Assembly: GCF_009831235.1 (NCBI RefSeq) | Contig: NZ_WUUL01000005.1 | Coordinates: 1-64,000, forward strand | Length of the DNA stretch: 64,000 nt | From: Shimazuella alba | GTDB lineage: Bacteria; Bacillota; Bacilli; Thermoactinomycetales; Thermoactinomycetaceae | Reading direction: 5' to 3' | Shown here: positions 1-7,167 of the stretch, piece by piece | How positions within the stretch are numbered: the stretch's first letter is position 1 | Layout of the letters: each line of letters begins with the position of its first letter | Position numbers and translations under genes: made by a program | The notes under the pieces: model-generated | What the model saw: the letters and a program-made list of their open reading frames with translations, nothing else | Databases searched by the model: none | What the model was told of the DNA's origin: nothing

Positions 1-101
1 GTAGACTGCTTCTAATTTGGTCTCTAGTGAATATTTGGTCATAGAAAAACTGCACCTCCCATTGTTATGTGTGTCTAACAATTGGGGTGCAGTTCATTTG
101 T
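1..101 (-). mobile_element. Left end of an IS3-like insertion sequence with truncated OrfA start
   Basis: On the minus strand an ATG at 42-40 opens a frame running off the window edge (MTKYSLETKLEAVY), which resembles the N-terminus of IS3/IS150-type OrfA helix-turn-helix proteins. GGGAGGTG lies about 10 nt upstream as the ribosome binding site. The DNA between about 46 and 97 forms an imperfect inverted repeat whose arms begin TGCACC and end GGTGCA, so the start region is likely folded or near the terminal repeat of the element. The outer boundary near 101 is inferred. Only 14 codons are visible, so the family call is tentative. Confidence 0.45.
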
Positions 102-137
102 GGTTTGGGTCTTTTTATTTACAAATATAGGGATTAT

Positions 138-1229
138 TTATTTCGATTCCACCAATGAAGGGAACAGTTTAGATGCATGTAGGTCAGTCATAAACTGATC
201 AAATGTAGGAATATCAATCTGTTGCTGTGCATCAGACAGCGCAACGGCTGGATTTGGATGTACTTCTACCATTACTGCATCTGCACCTGCAGCTAATGCT
301 GCTTTGGCAAGTGGTACTAAGATATCACGGCGTCCAGCGGAGTGAGTAACGTCCACTACTACTGGAAGATGACTCTCATTTTTCAAGAGAGGTACAGCAG
401 AGATATCGAGTGTATTTCGTGTCCATTTCTCGTAAGTACGAATACCACGTTCACATAAAATAACATTTTTATTACCACGAGATACGATGTACTCCGCAGC
501 ATGCAAAAATTCTTCCATGGTAGCAGACAAACCACGCTTGAGAAGCACAGGTGTATTCACATTCCCTGCTGCTTTTAACAGCTCAAAGTTTTGCATATTT
601 CGAGCGCCAATTTGAATCACATCTACATATTTGGTTGCCAATTCAATATCACTTGGACTAACGATTTCACTGATGACTTGCAACTCGTATTCATCTGCAA
701 CACGACGAAGAATCTCAAGACCTTCGACACCCAGTCCTTGGAAGTCGTAGGGAGATGTACGAGGTTTAAATGCTCCACCACGCATCAATGTCACACCATT
801 ATTTTTCAATGCTTTGGCTACAGCACGCACTTGTTCTTCTGATTCTACAGAACAAGGTCCAGCTACAATCGTAGGAGTACCATTTCCTACTTGAGTAGAA
901 CCCAAGGTAACAACTGTATCTTCTGCTTGTTTTTTCCGACTGACCAATAAGTGCTTTTTGGAATCATCTTTTTGTAACTGCAAAGATGCTTTGAAAATTT
1001 GTTTGAAAAGGTGACGTACTGCATCATTTTCAAATGGTCCTTCATTATGTTCAACTAAGCGATCGAGCATTTCTTTTTCACGCTCAGGATCAAACTTAGT
1101 AACACCCTGTTTTGTTTTTATATCAGCAATTTCTTGTACAATACTAGCTCTTTTACTCAAAAGGGAAAGTAGCTCTAAATTAATAGAGTCTAATTCCTCA
1201 CGTAATTGTTTTACATTAGCATCGCTCAA
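138..1229 (-). CDS. aroA: Bifunctional chorismate mutase / 3-deoxy-7-phosphoheptulonate synthase
   Basis: This is the first enzyme of the shikimate pathway, condensing phosphoenolpyruvate and erythrose 4-phosphate, fused to an AroQ-type chorismate mutase. Residues 1-90 are the helical mutase domain ([19 protein letters not shown]). The rest is a DAHP synthase barrel with [49 protein letters not shown] and MVEVHPNP. The 363-residue length fits the Bacillus AroA type, where the mutase domain gives feedback control by prephenate or chorismate. It follows ytxG-ytxH on the same strand, the order seen in Bacillus, and is separated from them by a terminator, so it probably has its own promoter in 1230-1300. 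Confidence 0.95.
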   Translation of the reverse strand: MSDANVKQLREELDSINLELLSLLSKRASIVQEIADIKTKQGVTKFDPEREKEMLDRLVEHNEGPFENDAVRHLFKQIFKASLQLQKDDSKKHLLVSRKKQAEDTVVTLGSTQVGNGTPTIVAGPCSVESEEQVRAVAKALKNNGVTLMRGGAFKPRTSPYDFQGLGVEGLEILRRVADEYELQVISEIVSPSDIELATKYVDVIQIGARNMQNFELLKAAGNVNTPVLLKRGLSATMEEFLHAAEYIVSRGNKNVILCERGIRTYEKWTRNTLDISAVPLLKNESHLPVVVDVTHSAGRRDILVPLAKAALAAGADAVMVEVHPNPAVALSDAQQQIDIPTFDQFMTDLHASKLFPSLVESK

Positions 1230-1307
1230 ACTTACTCGCTCCCCTCAACTCTACTAAAATATTCATTCATTTTAACTGAAATATAGCTTTATGTCATCCA
1301 TTATCAG

Positions 1308-1340
1308 AAAAAAAGGCAACTATTTTAGTTGCCTTTTTTT
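1308..1340. terminator. Bidirectional terminator between ytxH and aroA
   Basis: The arms AAAAAAGGCAACT and AGTTGCCTTTTTTT form a hairpin with a short AT loop and a T run on both strands. It lies just after the ytxH stop codon, so it ends the ytxGH transcript. Confidence 0.85.
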
Positions 1341-1341
1341 A

Positions 1342-1683
1342 CTATTTCAATGTATATATATCTTCATCTGTCTCTACTTCATCTTCCATTTTAACTTGAG
1401 TTACGCCTTCTCCAACGTTATCTTTTATAGAAATCAATTTATCTTGAACTTTGTCTCTCACTTCAGCCATTTTCCCAATTACATCAGTACTTTGCGTCTT
1501 TACATCAAGTACGATTTTTTTCCCTTTATCTCGAACAAAACCAATGCTCTTGTTTATATCATTTCTTACCTCTTTACCTGCTTTAGGAGCTGTCAAATAT
1601 GCCAAAGTCGCCCCTAATGCTACTCCTACTGCTGCACCAATCATAAAATCTTTAAGGTTTATTTGCGTATCATTTTTGGACAT
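1342..1683 (-). CDS. ytxH: YtxH-like general stress membrane protein
   Basis: This 113-residue protein has one N-terminal membrane or glycine-zipper segment (DFMIGAAVGVALGATLAYL, about residues 10-28) followed by a charged, amphipathic tail with repeated KI/VKD segments, the YtxH (PF12732) layout. The start at 1683 is chosen because GAGGAG lies 8 nt upstream; a longer frame from 1728 lacks a good ribosome binding site. It overlaps ytxG by 14 nt, implying translational coupling. In Bacillus subtilis the ytxGH genes are general-stress genes next to aroA-ccpA, and the gene order is kept here. Its molecular role is not known. Confidence 0.85.
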   Translation of the reverse strand: MSKNDTQINLKDFMIGAAVGVALGATLAYLTAPKAGKEVRNDINKSIGFVRDKGKKIVLDVKTQSTDVIGKMAEVRDKVQDKLISIKDNVGEGVTQVKMEDEVETDEDIYTLK

Positions 1684-2083
1684 CTTGCATTCTCCTCTTT
1701 TCATTATTTTGTCGCCATTCTTGAACAAGGTTCATGGCAGCACCTACAACTGCTAGAATTCCTCCTAGCTTCTCTTTGTTTTCAGCAGCTGCTTTGGAAA
1801 CAAAGGTGGAAACTTCATTCATTTGCTTCCCTATTTTATCGATTGCCTGAAATAATGTTTTCGTATTTTCCGTTTTGCTTTTTATATTTTCGACTACCGT
1901 TCTTGTCTCTGACACTAATCCATTTGTATTAGTGAGTAGATCATGTGTATCTTTTTCTAAAATAGTTGCAGTCTGATTTACTTGATTCAGTGTTTGCTTC
2001 AGCTGTTGCAAGGTACTGATAAGGTAGATTACCAGAAACACAACAGCCACTGCGATAACTCCTACACTTATTTCGATGATCAC
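1670..2083 (-). CDS. ytxG: DUF948 family membrane protein YtxG
   Basis: This 137-residue protein begins with one membrane span (residues 4-24) and continues as a long helix rich in Q, N and T heptads, the DUF948 pattern. AAAGGAGAG precedes the ATG. It is the first gene of the ytxG-ytxH pair. The topology is a membrane anchor with a coiled-coil extension. No enzymatic motif is present, and function is not established. Confidence 0.82.
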   Translation of the reverse strand: MIIEISVGVIAVAVVFLVIYLISTLQQLKQTLNQVNQTATILEKDTHDLLTNTNGLVSETRTVVENIKSKTENTKTLFQAIDKIGKQMNEVSTFVSKAAAENKEKLGGILAVVGAAMNLVQEWRQNNEKRRMQDVQK

Positions 2084-2203
2084 AGGGAACTCTCCTTTAT
2101 CTCATTTGCAATACTGCATAAATTTGGATTACTTTTCATTTCTAGTCTCACACATCTATAATAGGATGTGAGGCACAATATATTAACACGAGGTGAAATT
2201 TTC

Positions 2204-3283
2204 ATGGAACATACGATTGTTGTAATGAAAGGCGACCAAACTGGTCAAGAACTTTTAGATGAAGCATTACGCATCTTAGATCCTAGTGTCATTCAATTTG
2301 ATTTGCAATTTGAAACATATGATCTTAGTTTAGAGAATAGACGTGCTACCAAAAACCAAGTGGTGCATGATGCAGCCAAAGCAATGAAACGTTTTGGCTT
2401 CGGTCTGAAAGCTGCAACGATAACTCCAGAAGAAAAAGGAGACATCGGCAGTCCTAATGCTATTTTGCGTAAAGAGACTGACGGAAAAGTAATTATTCGT
2501 ACAGGACGACGTATTCCTGGTGTTCGACCAATTGGTGGTACATATGCTCCGATCTCTATCATTCGCATGGCAGTTGGTGATGCCTATGGTGCCAAAGAAT
2601 GGCGTGAAGGAGACGGCATAGATGAAATCGCATATCGTACGGAAACCATCGATCGGAAAACTTGTCGTGCAGTAGCTGAATATTCTTTTCGTCATGCCAA
2701 AAAGATGAAAGCCAAAGTATTCGGTGGACCAAAATTTACCGTTAGTCCTATTTACGAAGGAATGCTGAAAGAAGAAATGGATGCAGCAAGCCTTCGTTAT
2801 CCAGAAGTTCGTTATGAACCTCAATTAATTGATGCTACGTATGCATTGCTTCTCAACCATTCAGGTGATCCATTGGTTATTCCTGCTTTGAACCGAGATG
2901 GAGATTGTTTGAGTGATATGGTCTTGCAATTATTTGGTTCTCTTGCAGGAGCAGAATCGATCCTCCTTAGTTTTAATGAAAATTTTGAACCAGAGACCAT
3001 CATGGCTGAAGCACCCCATGGGACGGCTCCATCCCTTTTTGGCAAAAACATTGCGAATCCCATGGCTATGATATTAGCTGGCGCGTCCTTACTCACCTAT
3101 ATGAATGATCCAAAGGCATTGACCGCTTCGCGTGCAATCTACGAAGCTACCATTGAAACCGTTCGTGAGGGAATAAGAACTGCTGATCTATCTGGTAGTG
3201 CGACAACTACTGAATTCACTAATGAAATCATTGCTAAAATACAAACGAAGTTGGAAGTATGGAATACATTGCAAGGATTTTAA
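2204..3283 (+). CDS. Isocitrate/isopropylmalate dehydrogenase family protein
   Basis: This 359-residue protein is a member of the beta-decarboxylating dehydrogenase family that oxidises 2-hydroxy acids (isocitrate, 3-isopropylmalate, homoisocitrate). Visible family features are the Arg-rich substrate segment RTGRRIPGVRP near residue 110, a C-terminal NRDGDCLSDMVLQLFGSLAG segment matching the metal-binding aspartates, and AEAPHGTAP in the nucleotide-binding part. The start at 2204 has GAGGTG 9 nt upstream; the in-frame extension to 2168 has no such site. It stands alone and leuCD lies 22 kb away, so the physiological substrate cannot be deduced. A catabolic or lysine-type dehydrogenase is possible. 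Confidence 0.8.
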   Translation: MEHTIVVMKGDQTGQELLDEALRILDPSVIQFDLQFETYDLSLENRRATKNQVVHDAAKAMKRFGFGLKAATITPEEKGDIGSPNAILRKETDGKVIIRTGRRIPGVRPIGGTYAPISIIRMAVGDAYGAKEWREGDGIDEIAYRTETIDRKTCRAVAEYSFRHAKKMKAKVFGGPKFTVSPIYEGMLKEEMDAASLRYPEVRYEPQLIDATYALLLNHSGDPLVIPALNRDGDCLSDMVLQLFGSLAGAESILLSFNENFEPETIMAEAPHGTAPSLFGKNIANPMAMILAGASLLTYMNDPKALTASRAIYEATIETVREGIRTADLSGSATTTEFTNEIIAKIQTKLEVWNTLQGF

Positions 3284-3286
3284 ACA

Positions 3287-3314
3287 AAAGCGACGGGAAA
3301 TTTTCCGTCGCTTT
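3287..3314 (+). terminator. Terminator after the dehydrogenase gene
   Basis: The arms AAAGCGACGG and CCGTCGCTTT pair perfectly over 10 bp around an 8-nt loop, directly after the stop codon. The downstream T run is weak. Confidence 0.75.
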
Positions 3315-3380
3315 CCTTATTTACTGTTTTCCTGAAAAGATAGAAATTTGTATGTAATCTAATTATATACTAACTCATAG

Positions 3381-3419
3381 AAAAAAACAGCCCTCATAAT
3401 TAAAAGGCTGCTTTTTTTA
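3381..3419. terminator. Bidirectional terminator-like hairpin
   Basis: AAAAAAACAGCC pairs with GGCTGCTTTTTTT with one mismatch, and both flanks give T runs. It lies between convergent genes and probably ends the minus-strand gene at 3606-3890. Confidence 0.65.
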
Positions 3420-3522
3420 TCCTTTTTTAGCAGAATAAGAAAATTTATATTTTATCTTATCTGCAAAGCGACCGGGGTGGGGGGTGATTGTGAATCGACT
3501 AGGAGCGTAGCGACGTAGCGAG

Positions 3523-3551
3523 ACTTGTGCCCTTGTCTATGGTGCATAAGT
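3523..3551. repeat. Palindromic element sharing the CCTTGTCT loop
   Basis: ACTTGTGC and TGCATAAGT form an imperfect hairpin around a loop containing CCTTGTCT. The same core (TGTGCCCTTGTCT) recurs at 39781-39793 inside a longer perfect hairpin. The surrounding 3470-3600 holds no convincing gene. It is probably a dispersed REP-like repeat. Confidence 0.4.
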
Positions 3552-3605
3552 GCAACTAGACCTCTGACTTCGCCTTAAAAGGCTTACCAATCGGTAAGTC
3601 TTCTT

Positions 3606-3890
3606 TTACTTTTTTTTGCCTTGGTTTATACTCTTTTTGCCTTCTAATATATCTCTTCCTAATTGTGGATTAGCGCGAATGGTTTCCGCAAATTGGGTTA
3701 CCTCTTCCACATCAACGTCCGCTTGAGTTACTCTCATTAAATACTCCACTACCATTGGCATTCCACCTTTGTCGAATGCTCTTTTGGCCCCATTCATGAT
3801 CTGGCCTAACTGCTGCTCGCTTAAAACCTTCTGCCCCATAACTGTATTGATCATATTCGTTAACTGTCCCAAATTTGGTTCATTACTCAT
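3606..3890 (-). CDS. Small hypothetical protein, possibly sporulation related
   Basis: This 94-residue soluble, helix-rich protein contains the segments LGQLTNMINTVMG and LMRVTQADVDVEEV and ends in a basic tail (INQGKKK). GGAGGTG sits 6 nt before the ATG, so it is a credible gene. I do not recognise a named domain; a SpoVIF-like identity was considered but the residues do not match clearly. It lies next to the tandem YjcZ-like genes, which suggests, but does not show, expression during sporulation. Confidence 0.6.
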   Translation of the reverse strand: MSNEPNLGQLTNMINTVMGQKVLSEQQLGQIMNGAKRAFDKGGMPMVVEYLMRVTQADVDVEEVTQFAETIRANPQLGRDILEGKKSINQGKKK

Positions 3891-4235
3891 ACCTACACCT
3901 CCATCTAATCTTCTTGGCTATCCTATGCCCATATGAAAAAAGTGGGTACGGATTTTTTTGCCTAATTCATCTGATATCTAGGTATAAGTTTGATCAAGCA
4001 TAGAAAACACAGAATAAACTGAGAAAAATTAGCAAAAACATTTCAATCACATCTACTCCTTCATCCCATCATCACTTCACTTTTTTATGTACATCTTTTG
4101 CTAGTAGACAAAAACCTAAATTTACAATACAGGGCAAATACCTGTACAAAGCAAAACAAATCGGCATAAGGTAAATCAGCTACCGAATCAATAAATCGGT
4201 ACAAAAAACGAATGCATTGTTAGGGAGGTTCTACT

Positions 4236-4358
4236 ATGGGCGGCTTTTCAGGAGGAGGAATCGGCTGGGGCTGGCACCGTCTTCTCATCTTCATACTTGT
4301 AATAGCTACTATCTTTGTATTTGCTGGTGGTTTTGGATTCTCTGGAGGTTGCTGCTAA
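4236..4358 (+). CDS. YjcZ-family glycine-rich mini-protein, copy 1
   Basis: This 40-residue protein has an N-terminal glycine-rich part (MGGFSGGGIGWGWHRLL), one hydrophobic span (LIFILVIATIFVF) and a Cys-Cys end. GGGAGG precedes the ATG. YjcZ/YosU-family mini-proteins are common in spore formers and are often sporulation-expressed. It is the first and longest of four tandem paralogues that share the WHRLLIF and IATIFVF blocks. Confidence 0.8.
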   Translation: MGGFSGGGIGWGWHRLLIFILVIATIFVFAGGFGFSGGCC

Positions 4359-4382
4359 GTATTTAGTACAGGAGGTGATGCG

Positions 4383-4466
4383 ATGAGATAAGGCGGTAGT
4401 GGTTTTGCTTAGATTCTACTGATTTCTTATTCGTTATCACTACCATCTTTCCCACTAAATATCATT
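4383..4466 (+). pseudogene. Decayed YjcZ-like copy
   Basis: A good ribosome binding site (AGGAGGTGATG) precedes an ATG that reaches a stop after two codons. The DNA that follows (GATTTCTTATTCGTTATCAC) is recognisably similar to the membrane-span part of the neighbouring copies (GATTTTCTTACTTGTTATCG). The copy has lost its frame and its conserved WHR block. It shows that the array once had at least five members. Confidence 0.6.
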
Positions 4467-4499
4467 AAAAAATTAGAAAACAGGAAAGGAGGTGTCAAA

Positions 4500-4613
4500 A
4501 TGAGTGGTTTTTCAGGTGGATTTTTCGGTTGGCACCGTCTTCTGATTTTCTTACTTGTTATCGCTACCATCTTTGTCTTTGCAGCTGGTGGAGTTGGCAG
4601 AGGTTGTTGCTAA
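4500..4613 (+). CDS. YjcZ-family mini-protein, copy 2
   Basis: This 37-residue protein (MSGFSGGFFGWHRLLIFLLV at the start, GRGCC at the end) has one membrane span. AAAGGAGGTG lies upstream at optimal spacing. Almost every residue of the span is identical to copy 3, so duplication was recent. The role is inferred to be in the spore envelope from the family only. Confidence 0.78.
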   Translation: MSGFSGGFFGWHRLLIFLLVIATIFVFAAGGVGRGCC

Positions 4614-4644
4614 TAAACCATTAGTTTAGTAAGGAGGTGAGACA

Positions 4645-4758
4645 ATGGGCGGCTTTTCAGGAGGTTTCTTTGGTTGGCACCGTCTTCTGATTTTCTTACT
4701 TGTTATCGCTACCATCTTTGTCTTTGCAACAGGTGGAATCGGCAGAGGTTGTTGCTAA
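4645..4758 (+). CDS. YjcZ-family mini-protein, copy 3
   Basis: This 37-residue paralogue begins MGGFSGGFFGWHRLL and ends GIGRGCC. It is preceded by AAGGAGGTGAGACA, a leader repeated before copy 4, so the duplication unit includes the ribosome binding site. It lies 31 nt after copy 2. Confidence 0.78.
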   Translation: MGGFSGGFFGWHRLLIFLLVIATIFVFATGGIGRGCC

Positions 4759-4790
4759 TAAATTAATTAGGCTTGTGGGGAGGTGAGACA

Positions 4791-4886
4791 ATGGGCGGCT
4801 TTTCAGGAGGTTTCTTTGGTTGGCACCGTCTTCTGATTTTCTTACTTGTTATTGCAACCATTTTCGTCTTTGCTGGTTGTTTCTAA
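4791..4886 (+). CDS. YjcZ-family mini-protein, copy 4 (short)
   Basis: This 31-residue paralogue is identical to copy 3 over the first 27 residues but ends AGCF, so it lacks the GIGRGCC tail. GGGGAGGTGAGACA precedes the ATG. It is the last gene before a strong terminator. Confidence 0.75.
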   Translation: MGGFSGGFFGWHRLLIFLLVIATIFVFAGCF

Positions 4887-4895
4887 AGAACGTAT

Positions 4896-4930
4896 AAAAT
4901 CAGCCTAGAGGTTTCTCTAGGCTGATTTTT
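4896..4930 (+). terminator. Terminator of the YjcZ-like cluster
   Basis: A perfect 15-bp stem (AAAATCAGCCTAGAG with its complement), a GTTT loop and a T run follow copy 4 directly. Confidence 0.9.
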
Positions 4931-4936
4931 CATTCA

Positions 4937-4964
4937 AAAAACCCTTTGATTTCTCAAAGGGTTT
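4937..4964 (-). terminator. Terminator of the rsfA unit
   Basis: AAAACCCTTTGA pairs with TCAAAGGGTTTT around a 3-nt loop, just past the minus-strand stop at 4971. Read on the minus strand it ends in a T run. Confidence 0.8.
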
Positions 4965-4970
4965 TCTTCG

Positions 4971-5195
4971 TCATGGTAAATGATGCAATCGAATCCCAGT
5001 TTTATCTTTTTCTAAAAGTTGTAGTAAAAGATGATATTCTTCAAGCAGCATAGATTCAAAAAAACGCATCTCTTTTTTTAACTTGGATTGCTCACTTTTA
5101 TATATGCTTAATTCTTGCTCACAACTTGCTAATTTTTCTTCAATCTCTAAAAGGCGCTTCTGTAGTTGCTCTTCTTCCCTTTGAATAGCTCCCAC
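4971..5195 (-). CDS. Short coiled-coil protein downstream of rsfA
   Basis: The 74-residue frame is almost entirely charged heptads (REEEQLQKRLLEIEEKLASC), predicting a coiled coil, with a short basic and His-containing tail. It begins 26 nt after the rsfA-like stop on the same strand and shares its terminator, so the two are probably co-transcribed. The apparent start is GTG with a poor ribosome binding site, so the exact N-terminus is uncertain. I do not recognise a family. Confidence 0.5.
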   Translation of the reverse strand: MGAIQREEEQLQKRLLEIEEKLASCEQELSIYKSEQSKLKKEMRFFESMLLEEYHLLLQLLEKDKTGIRLHHLP

Positions 5196-5221
5196 CTCTT
5201 TTCTACACCTGCTTCCTTATC

Positions 5222-5788
5222 TTATGTAGAAGTGGTCGAATCTGCTTTCCCAACTATACTTTTGGTTAGAGAAGAGGCAACACCGCTTGCATTGGTTTCT
5301 TGTTTTAAGTGCTCTATAAGCTGCAAAAGCTCCTCATATCTCGTCTTTACTTCTTTTTGTACCCATTCTACAGAATTATTCTCTTGTTGAAATTTTTGAT
5401 TATCTTTTTTGATGCCATCCACCTTTTGTTTTGTTTTTGCAATGGATTGCGTCAATTTTGCTATTTCTTTTTGCTGTTTTATCCATGCTTGCTCGGTATG
5501 CTTTAATAGATCAATCGCTTCTGAGAAAGTATCTACTTTTGATTTGCGTTTTTTTTCTAACTGCGTATAAACTCTTTTCTTTTTAGCTTCACTATAGGAT
5601 GTTGGATTTTGGCCTCTCAGTACAGCATTCCAGCGAAACCCACAAGCACCTGCTGTTCGGCCAATCTTCTTCCCTACCTCTGAGAATGCTGTTAGTTGTG
5701 TACCTCCTTGGCTGATGGTGTAGAGTACTAATTCACTTAGTAATTGATCTTCTTCTGGAGTCCATCGTCTTCCTTTCACCTCATTCAT
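5222..5788 (-). CDS. rsfA: RsfA-family prespore transcription regulator
   Basis: The N-terminus carries the Myb/SANT-like domain typical of RsfA/YwfN (RRWTPEEDQLLSELVLYTIS, then GKKIGRTAGACGFRWNAVLR, about residues 5-60), followed by a basic linker and a long coiled coil. RsfA is a sigma-F-dependent regulator that modulates prespore genes. The start is unclear: ATG at 5788 gives a normal RsfA N-terminus, but AGGAGG abuts it with no spacing. TTG at 5803 extends it by five residues. An ATG at 5807 with an ideally placed AGGAG opens an out-of-frame 8-codon ORF (MIDMEEDE) whose TGA overlaps the 5788 start region. That arrangement would allow translational coupling. Confidence 0.82.
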   Translation of the reverse strand: MNEVKGRRWTPEEDQLLSELVLYTISQGGTQLTAFSEVGKKIGRTAGACGFRWNAVLRGQNPTSYSEAKKKRVYTQLEKKRKSKVDTFSEAIDLLKHTEQAWIKQQKEIAKLTQSIAKTKQKVDGIKKDNQKFQQENNSVEWVQKEVKTRYEELLQLIEHLKQETNASGVASSLTKSIVGKADSTTST

Positions 5789-5847
5789 CCTCCTCCATAT
5801 CAATCATTTTTGCTCTCCTATTAAATTGATTATGTTTTTTTTCATAA

Positions 5848-5884
5848 AAAATACCCATGTGCAACAGAAGCAACATGAGTATTT
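5848..5884 (-). terminator. Terminator of the DUF309 gene
   Basis: On the minus strand AAATACTCATGT pairs with ACATGGGTATTT and is followed by T residues, immediately after the DUF309 stop at 5891. Confidence 0.75.
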
Positions 5885-5890
5885 ACAACT

Positions 5891-6265
5891 TTATTTTATT
5901 TCTGGCAATTGGCAGATCGGTATGCCCAATTTTTGTAGTTCACTTAAGTCTAATAAAATTACTTTCTCAGGCAATTTTTGCAGGCACATTTCCAACCATT
6001 GCAGGATTCCTTTAACAGACACACCTTCACATTCTGGTTGATAAGGACTCAAATAACCAATCGCTGATTTTGATAATTTTCGTGCACCTTGCACTTTTCC
6101 GCGGTTTAACTGATGCATAATAGCCGCTATTTGAATCAGTCCATGATAAAAATCATTACTTCGATCTTGTTGCCATAATTCTTCTAATACTTCATGTGCT
6201 TCCCAGTACTCACCTTGATGATAATGCTGGAAAAATTGGACATATAAGGGATGATAAGTTTGCAT
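5891..6265 (-). CDS. DUF309 domain protein
   Basis: The 124-residue helical protein carries the DUF309 signature: HHYHQGEYWEAHEVLEELW near residues 14-32, then GLIQIAAIMHQLNRGKVQGA near residues 42-62. GGAGG lies 7 nt before the ATG. The family is widespread in Bacillales and its function is unknown. A structured RNA with a terminator ends directly before its ribosome binding site (see 6282-6401), so expression may depend on readthrough. Confidence 0.85.
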   Translation of the reverse strand: MQTYHPLYVQFFQHYHQGEYWEAHEVLEELWQQDRSNDFYHGLIQIAAIMHQLNRGKVQGARKLSKSAIGYLSPYQPECEGVSVKGILQWLEMCLQKLPEKVILLDLSELQKLGIPICQLPEIK

Positions 6266-6281
6266 ATGTATTCCTCCAAAA

Positions 6282-6401
6282 GAAAAAGACCAGATCTCTG
6301 GTCACATGAAAGAGGGTCAAAAAAAGAAAATAGAAGCGTGGTAGCTTGTCACTGCTCAAAAGCAGCCTTGCTTGTAAGCAAGGAGGTCAGCCCTACTTAC
6401 A
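6282..6401 (-). ncRNA. Candidate structured leader RNA or small RNA before DUF309
   Basis: A minus-strand promoter (TCGACA, 17-bp spacer, TACAAT at 6408-6413) would start a transcript of about 117 nt. It contains two adjacent hairpins (CCTTGCT/AGCAAGG and CTGCT/AGCAG) that can be enclosed by GTAG/CTAC pairing. It ends in an intrinsic terminator: GACCAGAGATCTGGTC at 6303-6288 and a T run whose end touches the GGAGG site of DUF309. This could be an independent small RNA or a riboswitch-like attenuator. I could not match it to a known RNA class, and no conserved ligand-binding motif was recognised. Confidence 0.5.
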
Positions 6402-6407
6402 GATGAC

Positions 6408-6436
6408 ATTGTACCATAACGAACGTTTTTTGTCGA
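6408..6436 (-). promoter_or_regulatory. Sigma-A promoter of the leader RNA
   Basis: On the minus strand TCGACA (6436-6431) and TACAAT (6413-6408) are separated by exactly 17 bp, close to the vegetative consensus, with TGG before the -10 box. Confidence 0.6.
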
Positions 6437-6590
6437 TATTGTGACTTTTCATTTGTGTTGTTTTCAGAATATAGCTATATGTGTTAATTGCTGTGTAATG
6501 CTTCTTGTTTCCAAAATAAAGTATTTGCTCTCTGCACGTCACTTATAAGATGTAATAATTCAGAGGTTACTTATACTACCATTTCCGTTT

Positions 6591-7001
6591 TTATCTGAGC
6601 AACAATGCATGATCCACTTTAATACAGCGATTCATAACTACGATTAATCCATTTTTTCGAGCAAGTTCTGCTGCTTCTTCATTTTCCACTCCAAGCTGCA
6701 TCCAGATAGCTTTTGCTTTGATTTGTACCGCTTCCTCTGCAACCGGATATACGGTTTCACTTCTCCGAAAAACATCTACGATGTCAATGGAGTCCTTGAT
6801 GTCCAACAAACTAGCATAAGGTTTCTCCCCTAAAACAGGTTCTGTTAACATAGGATTTACTGGGAAAATACGATAACCTGCTTGTTGTAGTGCTTCTGCG
6901 ATCATATAGCTTGTCCGCTCAGGCTTATTGGAAAGCCCAACAACGGCAATATTTTTCGCTTCTTTGAGCAGAGTTGCTCGTTCTTGGTCACTTGGATTCA
7001 T
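6591..7001 (-). CDS. CoA-binding protein (YccU/YneT family)
   Basis: This 136-residue Rossmann-fold protein shows KNIAVVGLSNKPERTSYMIA at residues 14-33 (nucleotide or CoA-binding glycine turn), then GYRIFPVNP and VDVFRRSE, followed by AIWMQLGV and NRCIKVDH, the hallmarks of the CoA-binding domain family. Such proteins bind CoA or nucleotides but their role is not settled. The start at 7001 has AAGGATG with 6-nt spacing; ATG at 7010 touches that site, and the longer frame to 7073 covers likely promoter sequence. Confidence 0.85.
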   Translation of the reverse strand: MNPSDQERATLLKEAKNIAVVGLSNKPERTSYMIAEALQQAGYRIFPVNPMLTEPVLGEKPYASLLDIKDSIDIVDVFRRSETVYPVAEEAVQIKAKAIWMQLGVENEEAAELARKNGLIVVMNRCIKVDHALLLR

Positions 7002-7167
7002 GTTTGTCATCCTTCTTTCGCCTTTTTTTACCAATCTTATCATACCCGGTACAGCCAAAAATACCTTTGGCAAAAATAAACGTACACCTTCATGTTCTTG
7101 TGAATACAGTATGAATTTATGATACGATAAGCTAGGTTAATTTGCATAGAAACAAAGGGGCTAGACG

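Noticed and set aside
3606-3890. SpoVIF identity of the 94-residue protein
   Set aside because: Length and position near YjcZ-like genes are suggestive, but the sequence does not show the SpoVIF core clearly enough to name it.
6320-6400. SRP RNA, 6S RNA or preQ1 riboswitch identity for the leader RNA
   Set aside because: The GGUCAGG...GCAGCC SRP core, a 6S-like long bulged hairpin and the preQ1 motif are all absent, so the element is left unassigned.
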